DNA of 64,000 nucleotides from assembly GCA_947579605.1 (NCBI GenBank), contig OX388314.1, positions 17,915,982-17,979,981 of the forward strand, given 5' to 3'. The stretch comes from Athripsodes cinereus. Lineage: Eukaryota; Arthropoda; Insecta; Trichoptera; Leptoceridae. The notes below the pieces were generated by a model, which did not search any database, was not told the origin of the DNA, and worked only from the letters and a program-made list of their open reading frames with translations. Both the position numbers and the translations under genes were made by a program. Numbering within the stretch: the first letter of the stretch is position 1; each line of letters opens with the position of its first letter. Below, piece after piece: positions 1 to 10,964 of this stretch.

Positions 1-790
1 TAAAAGGATTAATCCTTCATCACTTTAAAGTTTCATTGATTAAAGGATTAATCCTTCAAAAATATTCATTTTACAGAAGTAAAGCAAACTAGGTTATTAA
101 AATAAAATATGTTTTGATTTTGACATTGATTCTGTACGTGTGATTCAGCTATGGGCAATGTTTTTTTTGGGAAACATATTTTTTCAGTGAGGTTTTCTAC
201 CTAATATCACATCTGTTTTTTTTTGCCTTGTCTTAAAATTATTTTCCTCGGCTGTTCATAATACGTTAGCAATATCTTTATCGACCAAAAATATTTTTTG
301 GATATTATCTCGAAAACATTAGATTTATTGAATCAAAGAATTTTTTCACAAATTCGCATAATATTTGAACCACTTACAAACCCTTTTTGATCATAAAATG
401 AGCGTCCTTTTTTTAGATATAAGTCTATCGTATTTAATTATCTTGATCTGAAAATGAAGCGGTTCAGGAACACATATTTTCATTATTCATCCAACTTCTA
501 ATAAGTACCGTTGGTCGACAACATTTTAATCTCATTCAAAGCTGATAGTATGAATTAAGCTTTCGTTTATATCGTTTATTTCAAAATAAATAATTCCTTA
601 TGGAAACATAAACCAAAACAATATTTGGAGCGGAAAATCGGAAGTACCTTAACCAATTTGGTTATTTTATGTTTAATAAATTTTGTTATAAAAATAAAAT
701 CAAAAACACTGTTTACTAATTAATAGTTTTATTAATTAGTAAACACTGTTTACTAATTAATAGTTTTATTTTATGTTTAATCGATAGTCC
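1..790. other. A+T-rich intronic or intergenic stretch with small palindromic repeats
   Basis: No gene is seen. If the exon at 866-1322 is real, this lies in its first intron. The 14-bp palindrome AAGGATTAATCCTT occurs at 4-17 and again at 43-56. A 37-bp unit is repeated in tandem at about 703-775, and its first copy folds as a hairpin with 14-bp arms (711-744). The rest is plain A+T-rich DNA. Confidence 0.6.
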
Positions 791-865
791 GTTATTATTT
801 GCCAAAACCGGTGTACATAAAATTAAAATGCTTATCATAAGTGAAAAACAAAGAATATGACTTAC

Positions 866-1322
866 CGTTATACGTCACACCTCGTATTACATCTTCATCG
901 GCATTGAATAAGGAATGTTCCATAGTCAAATTTAAACTACTTTCTTTTGGATCAATTAAAGTTACAACGTCTTCGTTATCTATTCCAGAAATATAATTAC
1001 AGATGTCACCAATAGAATCCTGTTCACTTTTTTCAATTTTTATCATAGGTTCACTCGCGTTATTATGTAACCAATCAGTGAAAGGTATGTCAGTTACAAT
1101 ATCACTTTTTACTGTTTTAGAATCATATGTAAGAGTACTGGAGATATGTTCATCCTGAATAATGTGAGATGATCTAGAATATTCTGAGTGTTTCTCAGTA
1201 GGAGGTCCCGGAGATCTTCCTGGCGCTGGATCACCATTTGAGAATCCCTGATTGAAATTTGAATATTGACAAGTCGCTGGTAGAGATGCTGTTAGAAGAT
1301 ATAACAGTACAGCACAACCCAT
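866..1322 (-). CDS. First coding exon of an unidentified secreted or membrane protein (partial)
   Basis: An open frame runs from 1442 down to 795, but the likely coding part is 1322-866. The Met at 1322 has A at -3 and G at +4 and is followed at once by a hydrophobic signal-peptide-like segment (MGCAVLLYLLTASLPATC). Next come a Gly/Pro/Ser-rich stretch, an acidic region and two possible N-glycosylation sites (NAS, NLT). The frame runs into a strong splice donor, G|GTAAGTC, at 866/865, so codons beyond it (865-795) are probably intron. Just before the ATG a pyrimidine-rich stretch ends in CAG, so this exon could also follow an upstream non-coding exon. The further upstream Met at 1442 would bury the signal peptide internally and is less likely. 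I do not recognise the family. Downstream exons would lie left of the window. Base composition is visibly less A+T-rich than the flanks, as expected of a real exon. Confidence 0.6.
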
Positions 1323-1394
1323 TCTGGGAAAGAATTTTCTTTTTAAATTTGCAATACCGAAATCTCTCCATTTTCTGTGTCCCCGTTTCGATTC

Positions 1395-1565
1395 TGACGT
1401 CACGATGTTTTCCTCCAAGGGAACACATGCGGTATAATTCATCGTAAATCACGATGGAAACACTCGACTTGATGAATTACATATTACTTCCGGTTGTTTT
1501 CGTCGCTTACTACGACGCCAATACTATTTTGTGACAACGACAGAACTATGGCAGCGACCATTTTG
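1395..1565 (-). promoter_or_regulatory. Promoter-like region with CRE and ETS sites upstream of the 866-1322 exon
   Basis: A perfect CRE palindrome TGACGTCA lies at 1395-1402. An ETS core (ACCGGAAGT on the minus strand) lies at 1486-1494. A CAAAATGGTC motif like those of TATA-less promoters lies at 1556-1565. The stretch is richer in CpG than its surroundings, and no TATA box is obvious. Position and orientation fit the promoter and 5' UTR of the minus-strand exon. The exact start site cannot be read, so the CRE could lie in the transcribed leader. Confidence 0.45.
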
Positions 1566-1599
1566 TCGAACCTGAAACAAAAGTAAAAGAGAATATGAA

Positions 1600-2342
1600 T
1601 AAATCTTTCATTAGAACAACGATAAATTATTCCCAAATATATTGGAAAATTGCTTTAAATAAACCTGAAAATATTTTCAAAAGTCCGGTAAGAAAACATT
1701 CAAAATCAAACCATGTATATATTGTGTCAAGGAAAATTTATTTAATGGAAGTACAAATCACGTATTCGAATGTGGTTGTCCATACAATGAAGCAGAACAG
1801 AGTATTTTTTATTGTATTATGAATAATGTTTATTTTCTTCCAAGCTTTAAAAGTACATTATATTGTAATACTCCAGTCAATACACGTGCATTTGAATAAT
1901 GGAAGATATGAAATTTAAAACGCAATGACCCATATTCAGAGTATGGCCTAAATGAGTGCCTTTTAAATATTATAGAATTATACCTACTGCTATTATCCAA
2001 TATCAAAAGTAAAAAGCTTATATGAGATTAATACCGATTTTAGTTACCTATATTTCAAAGAGGATATACCTTCCTATCTGATGGGATAGATTTCTTTGCA
2101 CATACCATGGCTCGAAAGTTGTTATGATGCCCAAAGTTGGTTTAATGAAAAAATGATCATAATAATTTATATGGCGTTCCGTTCTCTCTGCCTACTTGGG
2201 ATACGATGTGAGGATTATAATAGATGTTTGTTTTACAACATTATATATTTAATGTTCTATACTCGTATTAGCTCCATATTAAGTCAGTATTTACATTTTT
2301 ATGTAATTAATAGTATTAATATTTTTCAAGTAAAAGCTTAAT
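1600..2342. other. Sequence without a recognisable gene, holding one LINE-C tail
   Basis: Several short open frames occur here but none has recognisable content. At 2171-2226 there is a decayed copy of the LINE-C 3' end (GGCGTTCCGTTCTCTCTGCC followed by CTACTTGGGAT and a TGTGAGG remnant), which encodes the last residues of a LINE ORF2. Nothing else is recognised. Confidence 0.5.
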
Positions 2343-2846
2343 ATTTAAAATATGACAATGACAATATAAATTTGAATCTCAGGCAGAGAATGTTGAAATG
2401 CTATGTGTCCTGTACTGCTGTATGGCTCGGAAACTTGGACCCTGAAAGTGCACACTATGAACCGGTTGGAAGCATTCGAGATGTGGTTGCAGAGGAGAAT
2501 GACAGATTTGGTCAACAACTCGGAGGTTTTGAGAAGAGCCAATTGCAGTAGACAGCTGCTGAAGGACGTTAAGGTCCGTAAGGTTTCATATCTGGGTCAC
2601 GTTCTGCGGGGCGATAAGTATAGTTTGCTCCAGCTGATACTGATGGGGAAGATTGAGGGGCAGCGTGGTCCTGGTAGAAGGCAAACGTCTTTGCTGCGCA
2701 ACATAAGAGACTGGACCGGGATGAGACATGTGGGGGAGCTGTTCCGGGTCGCACAAGATAGAGAAGCTTCCGCCAGAGTGATTGCCAACGTTGGGGGGGA
2801 CCTGATATGGCACGAGAAGAAGAAGAAGAAGAAGATTTAAAATATG
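2343..2846 (+). mobile_element. LINE-A copy, 5'-truncated, with 12-bp target duplication
   Basis: The direct repeat ATTTAAAATATG at 2343-2354 and 2835-2846 brackets a 480-bp insertion. The insert encodes the extreme C-terminal part of a LINE ORF2 (endonuclease/reverse transcriptase polyprotein), downstream of the polymerase domain. Visible motifs are LLYGSETWTL, FEMWLQRRM, YLGHVLRG, GKIEGQRGPGRRQ, LLRNIRDWTG and FRVAQDREA. The recognisable part starts near 2372 (NLNLRQRMLKCYV) in one frame and continues from 2403 in another, so a one-base indel near 2402 breaks it. The 3' end is a (GAA)n tail at about 2815-2834. Inserts like this form by target-primed reverse transcription and are dead on arrival because the polymerase is missing. 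Confidence 0.88.
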
Positions 2847-2865
2847 TTATGTTTATCAGATAGAT

Positions 2866-2945
2866 AGATCTATCTGGCGTTCCGTTCTCTCTGCCTACCC
2901 CACTTGGGACACGGCTTGAGGGTAAAATAGTAATAGTAGTTTAGT
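2866..2945 (+). mobile_element. LINE-C 3' tail fragment
   Basis: The sequence TGGCGTTCCGTTCTCTCTGC, then CTACCCCACTTGGGACACGG and CTTGAGGGT, encodes the final ORF2 residues (WRSVLSAYPTWDTA, stop) and is followed by an AATAGTAGT-type tail. It matches the ends of the better LINE-C copies at 45.9 and 53.8 kb. Only the last 80 bases or so survive. Confidence 0.65.
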
Positions 2946-2949
2946 ATGT

Positions 2950-4471
2950 ATATCAGCTAATTTATTCGTAATTTAATTATTAATAGTTTTTAGACGTGGG
3001 TATTTAATAAATAAAAAAGGACCTACCTAAAATTTATTGTTACCTTACTCATGACAAAAACATTGAGTCACGTACAGAAAATACTGTATTTTTTTTTAAA
3101 CTTTCATCCTCGGATATTTTTTATTTAAAATCTTTGTTTATGTTGCTAAATCACGAAATGTCGTCCACTTAATAGATAATTTAATTCTACAGTTCGCGTT
3201 ATATACAGCAACGAATAAACGTAAATTGAAGCAGCGAAGGCGACACATATTCGTATGATGGTATCGGAGAGACAAATTGTCCCACTTGATTATAATGTGA
3301 AGATAAGCGATATATGTAACAACAAGCTGTGTAATTTATTTCTCAAGCGACCGACTCTGCATAATATTATCATCGTACTGTGTGTGAATGAAATGCAAAG
3401 CTTTAAGAGTCATTTCAGATGATTTGAGTAAATTAACTCAAATATTCGACTGTATGTTTATATAGTGTTTTTCTCACCTTAACAGTTGAATTTATGGCTC
3501 AGAAAAATCGTAACACAATCAAGTAACGTTAATTTTCTTTAGATGTAGAGACAAGCATTTCATTCACATTTACCACGCTTTTGTACCAAGAGAATCACTT
3601 CTTACAAATCAAATTACCAACGCGCTCGTTGTTCAGAGAACAATATATTTTGAAGGATGGTTGTCCGGGTTACTAAAAGTCAAAAAAATATTTATATTTT
3701 CTCAGTCACTTAGACTGCAGTATTGGTCATATGTTTCCCCTTTGGCTATCCACGATAGTTAATTTAATACTTCATCGTAAATCGCATCAAGCATAATAAA
3801 GGAAAAATGCTAGCGTATTCTTCCCATACCGTGTCCATTTTTCAAATGCCCAGAATATTTTAAACCTTCGGAACATAAATATTCCAACCTATTTATCATT
3901 AAAATGAGACGGATTTGTTAAATTATATGAAAATAATATTTGGATCTTTACAGCAGAAATTATATTAGGAAGGGTAAGATTTACGACTTTTTTCTTTGGT
4001 GTGAAATATAAGGTAAATGGAAAAAGGTTCTTTTGGGAAAAAGTTCAAATTTGACCAATCATAAGCATTCTCGAGTAGGTGTTAGTAGATTATTTTCTCA
4101 AAGAAACATTTTCGTTAAAGTAACCCGATGAAAAATTGTGAACTTTTACTATGTGGCACGTGTATAGAGAATATCTCAAATCTAAGAATCAAAATTCCAA
4201 ATAGTAAATTTTGCTTTTACTTTATTTCACTTGTTAGTTTTATGATTAGGTTATAATAGGTTTGATATGTATATATTGTTGTAACAAAAGGATAATAGTG
4301 GAATAGGTATAGTTGAATAATCTTATTTCTTACTTGTATCTATTTTATGATTGTATTTGTTGAAAAAAAAAAATATACACTACCTTTTTAAATGTATCTG
4401 AAAATCAAACTTTTTTCAGCAAATATAAACAAACCAATATTTTATGTTTTGAAGGAAAATGTTATATATGG

Positions 4472-4509
<38 letters not shown>

Positions 4510-4950
4510 CTAAATGCGTTATTATATGACAAAGACGCGTGTACAATATTAAAGAGCAATTAATTTAAAGTAATAAATATAGGACACTTATGTACGTTAA
4601 GAACGTTAAGAATGTGGCTTTATGAAGATATCATGGGGACTTTACAAATGTATAAATTAAGATTAAGCGGGCGCCAAAATGTCTGGATAATATAAGAATT
4701 CATGAGCGTAATAAATGCAAGATAATTTTACTAAATCACTTCTCATTGTTATAACGTGCAAGCAAGCTACTCCTAAAGCTTTTGATTTCTTTTAGTAAAG
4801 TTTGTGAGATTCTTAGCAAGTGTGAGTTGAATACACAAGTAGGGTATCGTAACTTGAACTATATTACAGTAAACTAATTTAAAAAATACGCAAAGAAACG
4901 TATTATAAAACTGCGAAATTGAAAACTACATACAAACATTACATAGTATG
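2950..4950. other. A+T-rich stretch; one (CT)n microsatellite
   Basis: No coding sequence is recognised. A pure CT dinucleotide run of about 28 bases lies at 4478-4505. The rest shows no TE protein, tRNA-like or long inverted repeat by eye. Confidence 0.55.
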
Positions 4951-4959
4951 CCAATCATT

Positions 4960-5135
4960 TCACGAATGGTTTTTTCTATCCAAGATATTTCTTCTATGAA
5001 TGCCATATCTGGTCCTCTCGATGTTGGCAATTTCTGTGAAAAAAGCTTTTTTGTCCTGTGCAACCCGATACAACTTCTTCACTCGTCGTAATCTAATACA
5101 AAGTAGAATGTTGCCTAGCCATAACATCTTCCTTT
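4960..5135 (-). pseudogene. Decayed LINE-A ORF2 C-terminal fragment
   Basis: The minus-strand translation contains WLGNILL, then a diverged link, then LYRVAQDKKAFFTEIANIER, ending in a GGCATTCATAGAAGAA remnant of the LINE-A tail. This aligns with the last 60 residues of the copies at 2.4 and 39 kb (YLGHVLRG, LFRAAQDR, IANVGGT). The middle (GKIEGRRGPGRRQ) is deleted. It is an old copy with no function. Confidence 0.7.
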
Positions 5136-5342
5136 TGCTCCCTCTCTCCAACCCTCATAAATCCAAGATGGTGCTGCTAAATGTATGTAGTTACCTATGT
5201 TTATATAATTCATTAAATTTATTAACATTTTTATTCAAAGACGTTAATCAAATACCTTAAACGTCACATTTATACATAAAACAATAATAATAGGATAAAA
5301 TTCAAATGCATTTTTAATAATATAATATAAAATTTAAAAAAC

Positions 5343-5435
5343 ACTGTTTTATGTTTCACATTAATGTATACCAAAGTATACTAGAATTACGCCTAGCGCT
5401 TTCACCAATATATCATCAGGGCGGAGTATAAAACT
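5343..5435 (-). other. Penelope-like terminal repeat remnant with hammerhead-like core
   Basis: On the minus strand CTGATGA (5419-5413) is followed by ATATTGGT and GAAAGCGC (5403 down), then TAGGCGTAATTCTAG. CTGANGA plus GAAA are the invariant segments of the hammerhead ribozyme core, and Penelope-like retroelements are known to carry such motifs in their terminal repeats. Stem II is weak here, so activity is unlikely. No Penelope reverse transcriptase is seen nearby. Confidence 0.3.
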
Positions 5436-5439
5436 CATT

Positions 5440-6370
5440 TTTACTATTTTTAAAACGTCCATAATATTAATGAGTACGTATATATCACAAAAAATATATT
5501 TTATACCTTCATGTGTTTATAAGTTTGTTAAAAATGGTACTCATGCTTCCAATAAAACTCCCAATTACAGAAAATTTAATCAAAAATTCATCAGCCTGAT
5601 AAAAGCATTCGCGATTGCAGCAATAAATAATAAATTACACTCAGCCTCTATTAAAAGCAATCGTTTACATTTTTTGGATATAAATCTATTTGAATTTATA
5701 GATATATCAATCAAAAATTTAGTTGCAAGAATCGATACTTTGATGTGTAAAATATAAATACAGTTTATACATATAACAAAGTGTCCAATCGTACAATACA
5801 TTAACTACCTATGTGTCTTTTTATATTAGTTTAACCTATTTATAAAAGACTTTTAATTTGTCCATATTTCACAAAGAACAAAGTATTCCATAAAATGTAT
5901 ATACCTATAACAATAATAACTAGACAATTTTTTTAAGATGCGCCGTTTTGTAGAAAAACCACCGCAAGGGCCCATTCAAGAATCGTAACACCTCCTGAAC
6001 AATAGGGTTTTAACCTCGTCTTAAACACCTCCACACTCTCAAAAAATACAAAAGCACAGAATTTCCCATCTTTATGTACGATAGCCAATAAACTTATTGT
6101 GTGTAATAAATATTCAAATCATCCTCCCTATGTCAATAAGAAATAAGACATTCAAAATGAGCAGCATATTTTAGCACTGAATAGAAGGTGTTAAATGTTT
6201 AATCCGTGATATTTTATGAATACTTGCCTTTTGCATGCCACTCTAAAACTAACCTAGACATTTTTTCCAAGGACTCCACAGACCGCATAATCCTTAAAAT
6301 AAAAACAAAATACAAAGGTCAACGTTCAGTTAATGAAGTAAGAATTAATGTAAAAAAAAAACTAGAAAGT
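5440..6370. other. A+T-rich stretch, nothing recognised
   Basis: One frame at 5470-5757 is open for 95 codons, but its residues are dominated by Ile, Asn, Lys and Ser as expected of random A+T-rich DNA. No repeat family was recognised. Confidence 0.5.
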
Positions 6371-6377
6371 GATTAAT

Positions 6378-6647
6378 TTATTTGTGAAAGATACCCAGCC
6401 TCTGCTTTGTTTTGGATTGGATTAAATGATACGCGGAAGCAAGAGTTATCGTTAGAGGAAACATTTCAAAGAGAAAAATGCGACCTTCTTTGACAAATCC
6501 CCACATCTTGGTAACAAAGATAAGTACGTAGTAGTAGATAGACACAGCATGTGAGAGAGACCATACAACAATAATCATAATGTCGTTGGGCAGTAACGGT
6601 TGAAAGAACAAGAAAACCGTCATACTTAATGGGCTAAGTGGGGACAC
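6378..6647 (-). CDS. Possible exon of a multi-pass membrane protein (weak)
   Basis: This is an 89-codon frame, ending TAA at 6378, with three hydrophobic stretches: around FLFFQPLLP, then IMIIVVWSLSHAVSIYYYVL, then LFEMFPLTITLASAYHL. The terminal part is basic (QSKTKQRLGIFHK). It is less A+T-rich than its flanks, and a CCCACTTAG acceptor-like sequence sits near its 5' end. The arrangement resembles a C-terminal exon of a chemoreceptor-type protein only in its hydrophobicity. No family motif is seen. It may equally be a chance frame. Confidence 0.15.
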   Translation of the reverse strand: MSPLSPLSMTVFLFFQPLLPNDIMIIVVWSLSHAVSIYYYVLIFVTKMWGFVKEGRIFLFEMFPLTITLASAYHLIQSKTKQRLGIFHK

Positions 6648-6659
6648 ATGTTAAAGTAA

Positions 6660-8455
6660 ATGGCTTTAATAAAATGGAAACGATACGCCAACACAAAATG
6701 TAATGACCCTTAGCGAACAAGATACTTGTATTAATCTGTCCTCTTAATAATAATATAACAATTCAATATTCTATATTATGAAATATTAATAATAATATTA
6801 AAGTCGTAGATTGAAAACGAGAATAATTTTCATAGATTCTAGAACATGATACAATCAACGTAACCACAATTGAATTTAATAATTTTATTATTACGACATT
6901 TCTCTTACGTGAAGTCGAAATCTCAAAGTTGAATATACAATATAAGAAATCTTAAATTAGTATTTATCATCACCTGTCTTCTTACAAAAGCACTTGAGAT
7001 ATTGTTTAAGAATATGATTCCATAAATATTTTTGATATCTTATTTAAATACTACACAAAATCACTCCTACCGGGTGGAAAACCTTGATTGAATAATAATA
7101 TTTAAATACAATTAATAAATTTTTTATTAATATTTCTGCATAACGTTATTAAATAATAAATAAATAATAGTGTTTTTTTGGAATGCATCGAAATAAAGTG
7201 ATAAATACATTGTGGTCTATAGATTGAAATTACACATTCTATTAAAGTATCTTGAAACGATGAATCTAGTTATACAAATAACTTAAACATATTTTAATAT
7301 AATTCGGATAAGGGTTCATTTCAAATCTATCTTGTTAGGTATATCATTTTGTAATAAATTTTATTTGGATTATCAAGTTATTGTGACTTTTGCGGTGATA
7401 CAATCGGTTCATTTACATACTATATCGATGTTAAATAAATCTTAAATAAAGCCTTGGGGTTTGAATTCGGGAAATATAAATAATATAATATGTATCTTAG
7501 AAATACTGAGAATTGACATGAGGGGTGGAAGGAATGTATAATAATATATACACATACTAATATTCTATTCATGTAGGTATATTAACACAGTTTGTATATC
7601 TACGAAAACGGCGTTAGAAACAAGGGTTTGTTTTAAATATTTATAAATATGCTCCATGTGACATAAATTATTGTCATTCAAAGTTATAAATATTAAGATA
7701 ATCTGAAAATAAGTCCAAGACGTTTTAGAAATACATATACATATATGTACTTTAGTTATTGTTATTCTCGTTAAATTGGCCGAATTTCTAATCCTTAACC
7801 AGTCTACAGCCAATTCGTAAGCATAAGAACACCATGTAATCTATGTGTATCCTCAAAAAAATATTCGTAGTATCATGTTATAGACAGACATAATGCGAAG
7901 TGATACTACTGTAATACATTATACTACTCTATTATATTATATTACCATAGTATATTATTTACTATCAACTTTGGGTGGAACATATTTGACAAGCAAATAT
8001 TATTGAAATCAATTTCAAGTTTGCTACGGCAAAATATATTATTAATTCCTAGACTTAGAATATTAACTGACCATTGTTTAGAAAAAAGATTTACAATCCT
8101 AATATTTAGTTTTACTCATCTCCTGCGTTGAATTTTGATGGAAGAAAGATAATTTATTCTCAATTTTGCAACGATGTTGAAATATACGTCATAATATATT
8201 TAAATTATAAAACTAATATAGTTATAAAAGCATTAATTTGCTTACCAAATTCCCCATATAATTAAAGTGAATTTATTTTAATTTTTGTTTTGGTAATAAT
8301 TAAATAATAAAAAAAAAAACAATATTGTGGGTACATAAGTCATCACATAGTCCTGTAAATAGTGTCCTCAATTTATTACATATCAGTTTCATCTACTATT
8401 TTCCATTATAACTTTTTTTTAATTAACATCAGTTTTTGATATAACGACTACGATG
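6660..8455. other. A+T-rich stretch, nothing recognised
   Basis: No coding, tRNA-like or TE-protein signal was seen. A short segment near 7808-7822 (GCCAATTCGTAAGC) matches part of the 23.1-23.4 kb inverted repeat, a 14-base identity that may be chance or a very old relative. Confidence 0.5.
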
Positions 8456-8459
8456 CTAC

Positions 8460-8645
8460 CACTAAACCATCATTGCATATCTCACAAGTGGGGTAGCCAG
8501 TGGACTCACCACAAGTGATAAGCATGCAGGTTGTTCTCTCCGTGTTGACAAAAAATTAGTCGTTCAGGACGGGTGGCATGCCTCATAGCTACTTCAATAC
8601 AATAATGGCACATCCAGCAAGTGGGGTAGCCAACGGGCTAACACG
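8460..8645 (-). repeat. Two partial SINE-G copies side by side
   Basis: The piece at 8466-8590 contains CATATCTCACAAGTGGGGTA, GCATGCAGGTTGTTCTCTCC and the GGACGGGTGGCATGCCTCA segment, in the same order as the complete minus-strand SINE-G at 56308-56560. A second fragment at about 8605-8645 repeats the terminal CATCCAGCAAGTGGGGTAGC. The 5' half is missing from both. Confidence 0.65.
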
Positions 8646-8649
8646 TTTT

Positions 8650-10950
8650 ATAGTGATGTAACTGAAGTTTGAAGATTCATGAACAGCTCGAAACCCATTA
8701 TTTCATTTTAATTAATCAAATAAAATAATGTAAATTAATATACACGTACCTTAACTTTTCATTTTCTTCAGGTTTAAAATGGGGGGTCGAAACTTTTCAA
8801 TATCAAAAATAATTTTATAAATTCTACACGATTTTTTTTATACAAAAAATAACAGCTTCACTAATAAGAAATCACCTACATTTCTAAAAACACATATAAA
8901 AAACTCTGTGAATGAACTGAATAGAAAAAAACAAGTAAAAATGTAAGGTGATGATTATGTAAGAAAAAAGGTTGTGTAAAATAATGTTTTGTACTCGTAT
9001 AATGTTTCAGTATAAATTCAGGTGACCGTTACATAATAACACAGCCACAGTATCGCAAGCAATATTATGAAATGTTTATTGACCGGTGTGGTAGAGAAAA
9101 TAGAGAATTCAGACAAACCCCAACATAAATATTTTATTCGGTTTGTAAATATGTTTAAACCGTGTACTTACCTACTTATCTACTCTACGGAAATTTTAAT
9201 TTGAATAAAGGAAAAAAATAGCACATTGTTTATATTTTGCGGCAAAGTCAGGTGGTGACGAAGAATGCAAACCTCATCATCATAATATGCGACTTAGAAT
9301 TGTCCAAAGAAAAGAAGAAGGATATAATGTTCCATTTATTGAGAATGTCTTTGGATAAAACAAAATATGAATCATATTGATTTGTTGAGATTTTGTGTGA
9401 ATAGTCTTGAAATATTAGAACTATTTTCCCAGTGTCCAATTTGGAGATATGTAAATAGTTGGCTCTGGCGTACCGTAGAAGGATTAAACAATATTATAAC
9501 CCTGCATACTGAACCTTAACACATGGTATGAATTTTCATCACCTTGTTTTTATAATGCAAGAGGCTCGTAGGCCATCCCAGAAGAAACTGGCAAATACCA
9601 ATTTGTGTGTAATAAGACTGAGTTTGGAGCTGCAATGCACATAAATATTTGGAATAATTATCTAAGCACTTGACCCAGCTAGGACAAGGAAAAGTAAAAT
9701 TGTATACAATTACCTAACGAAAAATGGTCTAAAAGCTAGTATCAGTAATAATAATAATATCGACCAGTAGATATGTATGTTGGGTCAATGGCTTTCCTTT
9801 TATTTTTATGACGTCAGGTCCCTTTATCAGGACACTAAACCAACAAATAAATTATTTGTTTTTCTCTGGACTATTGTCGCAAGTTCGTCGAGTACTTTTT
9901 ACTTAATAGTTGTTTGGTTATCTAACTTAAATAATTGTGGAAGTAATATGTTCGACCTACTTTCTCATCAAATGAATTATTAGTTACATTTATCCATTTG
10001 ATAATGTCAAGTTACTATTTCTCATGTATGGTTGTAAAATAAGAACTAATGTGTGAAATTTATTTCTATAACAAAAGATTTGCGAAAATGCGGACTTATT
10101 TATGTAACTGAATAATTTCGACTAAGTAGTCAAATATCGATGCTTCAAAAGAACAGATGACGAAAAAGAGAAATGCTTCTCCAATATTTCATTCTCTCGG
10201 CCTCTCTCATTTTTAAAAAAGATAATAATATGTATATGTATACAAACACATGTATTCAGTTTCCAAGAAAATTTCGTTTGCCAAATTATATAACAACGAA
10301 CTATTATTTCACAACTATACTGAAGTATGTCACGCAAAGTCTACGTGTAAAAATCAATACTTTAATATAACTTTACATCCACAAAATGTGAACCTTTAAC
10401 ATAAACCCACCACAAAATATCTCTTTCTAGTGAACTTAACATCGGCTCGTGTATTTAATACACCTTTATGTGTCGGATTCCATCGCATTTCATCCGAAAG
10501 ACGGTTGATAATAGAGAAAAATCGAATAATCCGATTATAGAATGGTAGGCGATGGTAAAGCCAACATTTCTTGGAAGTATATTCCCTTCTATCTCCAAGT
10601 TTATAAAGTATTAAATATCTTTTGAAATTTTAAAGAATTATATTGAAACAATTTTCTCTGATTAATGTTATGTTTGAAAGTTGTCTATAATATAAATTCA
10701 TTTTAGATATACTTTAAAGTTTCTACTGCCAAATAGATCTGGAATAATATTTACTGTGTAAATATTCATCTACTCGTTTAAACCATTCATTGTTGAGTAA
10801 AATGAACCAAAGTATAAAGTAAAGAAACACTTCAGGCCACTCATAATTAAACATTATGAAAAAAATCAACGTAACGGATGTTTCAAGGAAAGGTGGACAA
10901 AATCCGTCTTTGTAAAATGATACCTAGAACAAATAAAATATTTTGCTGAA
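8650..10950. other. A+T-rich stretch, nothing recognised
   Basis: Several open frames of 60-70 codons occur, all A/T-driven in composition. No repeat family, long inverted repeat or tRNA-like sequence was recognised. Confidence 0.5.
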
Positions 10951-10964
10951 GTATATCAGATGAC

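Noticed and set aside
2343..2354. ATTTAAAATATG repeat as chance in A+T-rich DNA
   Set aside because: Considered, but it lies exactly at both ends of the LINE-A piece, after the (GAA)n tail, so I kept it as a target duplication.
5470..5757. 95-codon open frame as a host gene
   Set aside because: Residue use (Ile, Asn, Lys, Ser) is what A+T-rich non-coding DNA gives; no splice or start context was convincing.
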